A stretch of DNA of 64,000 nucleotides. Source: Clusia tigrina (taxonomy: Eukaryota; Arthropoda; Insecta; Diptera; Clusiidae). The notes under the pieces were generated by a model that saw only the letters and a list, made by a program, of their open reading frames with translations, did no database searches and was not told where the DNA came from. The translations under genes were made by a program, and so were the position numbers. Shown piece after piece: positions 58,635 to 64,000 of this stretch (positions within the stretch are counted from its first letter, which is position 1; each line of letters opens with the position of its first letter). Location: NCBI GenBank assembly GCA_920105625.2, contig OV050030.1, positions 31,924,516 through 31,988,515 of the forward strand, given 5' to 3'.

Positions 58635-58838
58635 TCTCAACTTGGGTATTAAATTGAATTATTGGCAATAAGACGATAGGCTTACTTTGTTTTAAGCAAA
58701 GATGATGAGTCAGCAACTTATAGCCTTGGAAAATAAATCTCTTATAAGTTGCTGCCGAGTTAAATCTTCAATTTTCCTTAAAACAAAATAAGCCTTTCGT
58801 TTTATTGCCAATAATTTACTGTAATACCCAAGTTGAGA
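58635..58838. repeat. Long imperfect inverted repeat (hairpin), about 88/97-bp arms
   Basis: The left arm (58635-58722) starts TCTCAACTTGGGTATTA. The right arm (58742-58838) ends with the exact complement of the first 17 bases. Inside, AATTATTGGCAATAA, AGGCTTA, TTTGTTTTAAG and CAGCAACTTATA also pair with the opposite arm. By eye about 85% of positions pair, with one 7-base bulge in the right arm and a 19-base loop. It may be a foldback-type MITE or a transcribed hairpin (hpRNA). No target-site duplication is evident. Confidence 0.85.
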
Positions 58839-61800
58839 TACCACTGTTATTAAAGATAAATGATCAAACTACTGTCTTCTTATTTCTGACCACAATTCAG
58901 TGATAAGTAAGTATATAGAGAAGCCGCATACAAACAAAAATTGGGGAAGTCATCAAAATGTTGTCATTATGACGACAATTCTTCTTACGATTGTGTATAA
59001 ATTGGGCTTTTTTTGGCGACCTTCTTCATAAGAAGGAAAACATATATTACAATCATAAGTTTGAGGGTTGGATCGGTACCATGGAAGGGTTTTCTAATCT
59101 CTCTTTTGTATATTTTACTCTTAACTTCTGGTACTCATTACCAAAATCTGTCCCCACATTCTCAAAAAAGATGTATTGAATGAATGATAAAAATTACATT
59201 GAGTTTCTGTCAATAAGCTGAAAGTCTTGTTTGGCTTAATGAAACTGTAGCCCAAGGAATTCAAATATTCATTTAGAGTTAAATAGCCTCAGTAACAGTC
59301 ATTCTTAAATCACGTTGATGTAATTACTCAGTACAATCCGGTGTCAGGACAATGAGAATAAAACTGACTTTCGAATGTATGAAAAAAGGTAATAACATCA
59401 GTCCACTCACATGGAATGGTCTACCAATTGCTTTATCCACAACAATTTCTTAATTGCTCATTCATACTCATTAACAAAATCCTTCCACACAAAATATATT
59501 ACGATATATTAAGTTAATAATACAAATTATTGAAAAATTGAAAGTTGAGTTCATCAACCGTATTCAGTGTTTCAAATATATTCTTCTTCATAAACGAAAT
59601 TGGAACACTATGTCAACCGAGCTTGAAAGACCGCAGAATTGAGCATATTCCACAACAATTTGTGTGCGGAATTTTGATTTATGTGCAGTGGCCTCAATTC
59701 GTGATACCGATGCAAATAAATAAATGAAAATAATGCTGATTCAGGTAAGAGTCATTCTATAAAAAAAAGTTCTTCAGGTGTGCTGAAATGGCACGATGCC
59801 AGCTGTATCACATTTCAGAGCAGCAAAGAAAAAACCAGAACATTTTTTCATGTTTTAAATTTTTAAAGCAAGTCGAGAAAGAAAAATATTTTTAAGTTTT
59901 CAATTGTTTTTTTTTTTAGTTTGCTGCCAAAATGTATTTTAGCAGCATACCACCAAGGTGAGAATGGATATTAAGGCAACTAATTTCTCAATGGAAGTTC
60001 TTATATATTTGAATAATAAAACCGGTACAAGTAGGTGAGAATAACACAACAAGACATGGACTTGGAAAAACTCAAAGAAGCTCCAGATGACTGAACATCT
60101 TTCTTATATTTCCTTTCGTATAACAACAGATTTCGTAATTAGATTTTAACATTTTCCATAGCTGATACCAAAAAGAAGCAATCGTCCTAAATCTCGCCTA
60201 AAGGAGCATATGCCCACCCAGTCCAAGAGACTTCAAAAAAAAAAACTACAAAATATTCATATTAAATAATTCAGAAGGCTCAATGATACGATCTGACCTT
60301 ATTTTTGTTATACAAAAGCAAAGAGATAAAAATAAAACCCCGACAAGAGAAAGTTAAGAAAATTAAATAAAAATATCATAAAATGTCTTTATGAAATATT
60401 CAAAGGATGTCAAGCATTCGTCATTCGTCACACCATATGAAGGTACATAGAAGATATGCAAGCGATATTACCATAAGCCAAGAGCATGCCTACACAACAT
60501 GTCAGAGCCAAATGACAAACATAAATGCAAATGTCAGAAATGTGTACCAATTTTCTTGTACATCAAAAGAATTTGAAAGAAAGGCAGCATTTTTTACGCT
60601 CTATTTTTTTACGCCATACTGCGCCACAACAACAACAACAACAATAGCAACAAAACACACAAAAACAAAAACATCAGCAATAGCAATAAAAAAATATAAA
60701 GCAAGCAAAAAGCGAATGTATCCCAGGGAACAAATTCAAATTGCGAATGTAAAAGAGAAGATAAAATGTCATAAAAATGACATTTGTGACATGTCAGCCT
60801 ACTTTCATGCAACATCTGCTGTGCCAGCATAGTTGAAGGCTGTATGCTGCAAGCGGCAGGCAGTTGCTGAGCACCACGGTAACAAGACAGCCACCCAGTT
60901 GGAAATCTAGTCAGCTGTCACCATACATTTCATTGTTCAATTATGTCATGGCGACGCATCTGAGAGCCAATGGCTACGCTGCAACACAATACAAAGTCGT
61001 ATATTGTATTTTATAATTTCCTCCTGAGAAATAGGCAATGAGGCTGATTTTTATGAGTGAGATGGTAACAAACATTATTTCTAAAGTATATTTTAAAAAT
61101 AGGTGAAGAGTTATAGCAACTTGTACACCCTAAAGTTGGCGTGGATAGAAACGTCTCTATCCTCTTTTCGGTTGGTTAAGCATTTTCAAACTCACGGCTA
61201 AGTACTCACTATGAATGTAAAGTATGCATTACGTAACAATACCTTAAGACCCTTGACAAGGTTAACGAAGTTTTATCTAGTTGCTTTGAGATTATCGGAG
61301 AAAGTATCTAATTGTGTAAGCTTGTTGAATCTTCTGGAATATCAAAAGTTCCAAGTAGATAAAAAAAGAATCTATGATTCAATTCAGTTGTAAATTGGAA
61401 ACTGCCCTGATAAGTGCACTTTGTATCTAAAAATGATATTTTTGAAAATTCTATTACGAACTATTATGAACTATTTCTAAAGTAAGTTGCAACAACATTA
61501 TAACCGTGTCATTCATTTTGAGAATGTTTTGAATATAGAAAAATACCGACATATGGAAGCAATCCAATCGCACAGTTCCAATAGCACCTTTTCGATCGTG
61601 ATCGATTTCTTTCCCTCATTCTTTCTGTTAGTGTATCACACTAAGCGCAGAGATTGCTCGAATTGTTATGAGTAGCTGAGTTGAATCTCCTAACTTTCTC
61701 TCTTAAATACCTATAAGGAAGTATATACATATTTTATTTTGTCCTTTGAATCTTTATAAATGTGGATTCATTGTCTTTTCCTCATTATTGAGTGTTAACC

Positions 61801-64000
61801 AACTTGTTATTCCGGGCTCTAAATATTTCCCTCTTCTTCGCTAGTTTGTTCTCCAAGGTCTATGAAAAACTTAAAAATTTGCTTTCATGAAATATTTCCA
61901 TGCCTGAAAGATGGTTCGATTTGAAACGTTCCGATAGTTATACTACTCTCATTTTTACAGACTACCATACTAAGCGCCAATTCCTGATCATATACGATTC
62001 ATGGTCATGTGTGAAGTCCTTTCCAACTGGGTCGTTTGCTAGTTCATTCAGTGTGTGCTCGCATGCTCGCTTGTATGCTATGGCATATTTGCCAATGACA
62101 TTAAAGGTGTTTTTAGGCGCAAATGAAAATTGTATTCTGTGTCACATACGGCCTGGTGCTGAGAACAAAACCAGACAAGCAGCGCCATTTGAACAAGTGA
62201 AGTGGAATGCGTTTGAATACGTAAACGGCAAAATATGTAAAACAAAAACTAACAAATAAACACACACATAAAAAAACACACACAGTCTCGCATACCCACT
62301 CACTCATGCCCTTTTCGTTCGTGCACTGGAAAAAAATAACTATTTTCAATTACTTTCTGCTGTGCCCCTAAAAGTATGCTAACAACTTCAAAATGCGGTT
62401 AAGTGAATTTGTATGAAAATTTCAAGTGAAACTGTGGCAAAAAGAAAACTCAACTGAAACAACAAACAAAGCAGTTGGAATAATTAAAATTTGTGAGCGA
62501 AAATGCTACAAAATACTGCACAATTCGCTTCGGCAGGCCAGCGAGTATTTGCGCGCATTTAGATGGGTATAACAAAAGTTGCAGTTAATGAATGTGTACG
62601 AAAATGCTGCCAAACGTGGCAAAACAAGCAATTTAAACTTTGCTTCCATGCGAGGCCACACAAATCAATGTAGAAATTACATTTCACCACAATGATTTTC
62701 AGCACCAATGCCGCTGAAGGCGAATGCAATGAAATGGCATATGATTGCATTCACTTCAGTTCACAATTAAATGCAGGCAATGTTGCTTTAATACCCACAG
62801 CTGAAGGGCCTTTTAAAATGCTATTCGATTTAGTCTGTTTAAAATAACAAAATAAACAATATCGGAGTAATGTAAAAAGTGAAGTAATTTGCCTGGGAAG
62901 TGGGCAGCTGCTGTAATAATACTCTTTGGTAGAATGATTTTCATTTGAAGACTAGATTAAACTGACGACTATACGAATACATGAGTATTTTATATCCCAG
63001 GAGAATGTAGAAAATAATATGCAGATCAACGACTGAGAGTGCTCTTTAAACAATGACGTTCATATATCACATCTTTTCAAGATATGGATTTATAAACGCT
63101 GATACGAATTAAATTTAAGTCAGTTCTGCATTATTTTATCATATCGCCAATAGAAGTGGAAAGCGCGATATCCACCTAATTGAATTCTATCATAAATCCA
63201 TTCCAAATTTCATAAATCCATTGAAATTTCATAATTTCCAATCAATTTCCGCAACTGAGTTGTTAGTATTTAGGGATCTCGGAAAGTGTTCTTCAGTCCC
63301 TGAAGTCACCAATCTCACCCATAAATTGACGAATGGCACCATTTCGGATTTCAAACGAACTTCATTTCTTTTTGTTCATAATATCATTTTTTAATACAAT
63401 GTTTTCCTTCATGTTACAAGCCGTCGCCCCTTTCGATTTTACATATTACCCTCCCATGCTTTTGTGTTGCCGACTCTTAACTTAATTAGATCTGTTCCAC
63501 TTACATTTCTCTGAACACAAGCGGCAAAACAAAAGAATCCATCAATTTTCAAGGATAATACAAGTTAACATCAATTTGCTTTGACAAACGTCCTTGTACC
63601 GCAAACTCGAAACATATGAACACTCCGCAATCCCCCCTTGTCTACATCTTGCACGTCATATCGTCGCCTGCATGCACAATGTCGGTTGTTATTTTTTATG
63701 TGCGGCTGTCATAGCGCATTTGTTTACAGTCGCCAATGACAATTTAGCATTGTTGTTGCGCAACATGGACGTGTTTTCGCATAACTGCCACATTTGTGCT
63801 TATTCCGTTTTATTTTCATAGGATTTCGTTTGATTGTGTGTATGTATGTGTTTTGTGTGTGCGTGAGGGCTTTTATGTGACACACTTTTCAGCGGCAGCA
63901 ATCAACACCGCTGTCAGCATAGCTGTATGTCATTTATTTGTTTATTAACGTTGACACCAGCGCACGCGAGACGGGCAGGATAAGAAATGCGGACAGTCAG
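58839..64000. other. No gene recognised
   Basis: The longest frames (60407-60832 plus, 141 codons, and 61900-62259 plus, 119 codons) lack domains. The first contains a CAACAACAACAA run and Lys/Thr-rich low-complexity sequence; the second has no splice support or motif. Short CA and TG runs occur near 62262-62285 and 63835-63865. This could be intergenic or a long intron. Confidence 0.4.

Noticed and set aside
60407..60832. 141-codon open frame on the plus strand
   Set aside because: Contains a CAA-repeat-derived Thr run and Lys/Thr-rich low complexity, with no domain, splice support or codon pattern like the real genes here. Probably chance.
61900..62259. 119-codon open frame on the plus strand
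   Set aside because: No recognisable motif or signal peptide and no flanking splice or promoter signal. I cannot separate it from a chance frame.
1..64000. CRISPR array, tRNA/rRNA genes or a bacterial-type defence or biosynthetic system
   Set aside because: No regularly spaced direct repeats with unique spacers, no A/B-box tRNA pattern and no operon were seen; intron-containing genes and LINE/mariner content mark this as insect nuclear DNA.

Overview
This is AT-rich animal DNA with long introns, phase-consistent GT-AG splicing and many decayed transposable elements. The transposon content points to a higher fly (Brachycera, possibly a tephritid fruit fly): jockey-type and RNase H-bearing LINEs, an irritans-like mariner and a DINE-1/INE-1-like repeat. 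The species call is inference only. I see no bacterial-type operon, CRISPR array, tRNA or rRNA gene, and no evidence of a new multi-gene system.

Three real protein-coding genes can be supported. (1) At 11365-16188 (+), an SLC16/monocarboxylate-transporter-like membrane carrier can be assembled from 11 exons into one uninterrupted 814-codon frame. (2) At 27225-45598 (-), the 3' part of a secreted spondin (Spondin_N plus thrombospondin type-1 repeat) is carried by four exons whose phases all match; its 5' exons lie beyond what I can recognise. (3) At 31810-32202 (-), a small intronless gene for a Pro/Gly/Val-rich protein ending in a cysteine triplet sits inside the 11-kb last spondin intron, on the same strand.

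Layout: 0.6-2.8 kb is a pile-up of LINE fragments with a DINE-like insertion nested in a jockey reverse transcriptase. A near-perfect 449/455-bp tandem duplication lies at 4.5-5.4 kb and a second, longer DINE-like copy at 6.3-7.1 kb. A LINE tail lies directly upstream of the transporter gene (11.4-16.2 kb). Two long LINE remnants follow (16.7-19.0 and 20.7-22.1 kb), then an AT-rich stretch (22.1-25.9 kb) that may be 3' UTR of the spondin gene, then a nested minisatellite (26.4-26.8 kb). The spondin gene (27.2-45.6 kb) holds further LINE, mariner and LTR-like fragments in its introns. Right of 45.6 kb the sequence is mostly empty, except for a LINE remnant interrupted by an almost complete but dead mariner with perfect 28-bp ends (52.28-53.55 kb) and a roughly 200-bp imperfect hairpin at 58.6-58.8 kb.

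The genes have no visible functional link. Most of the information beyond the three genes is the insertion history of the repeats.
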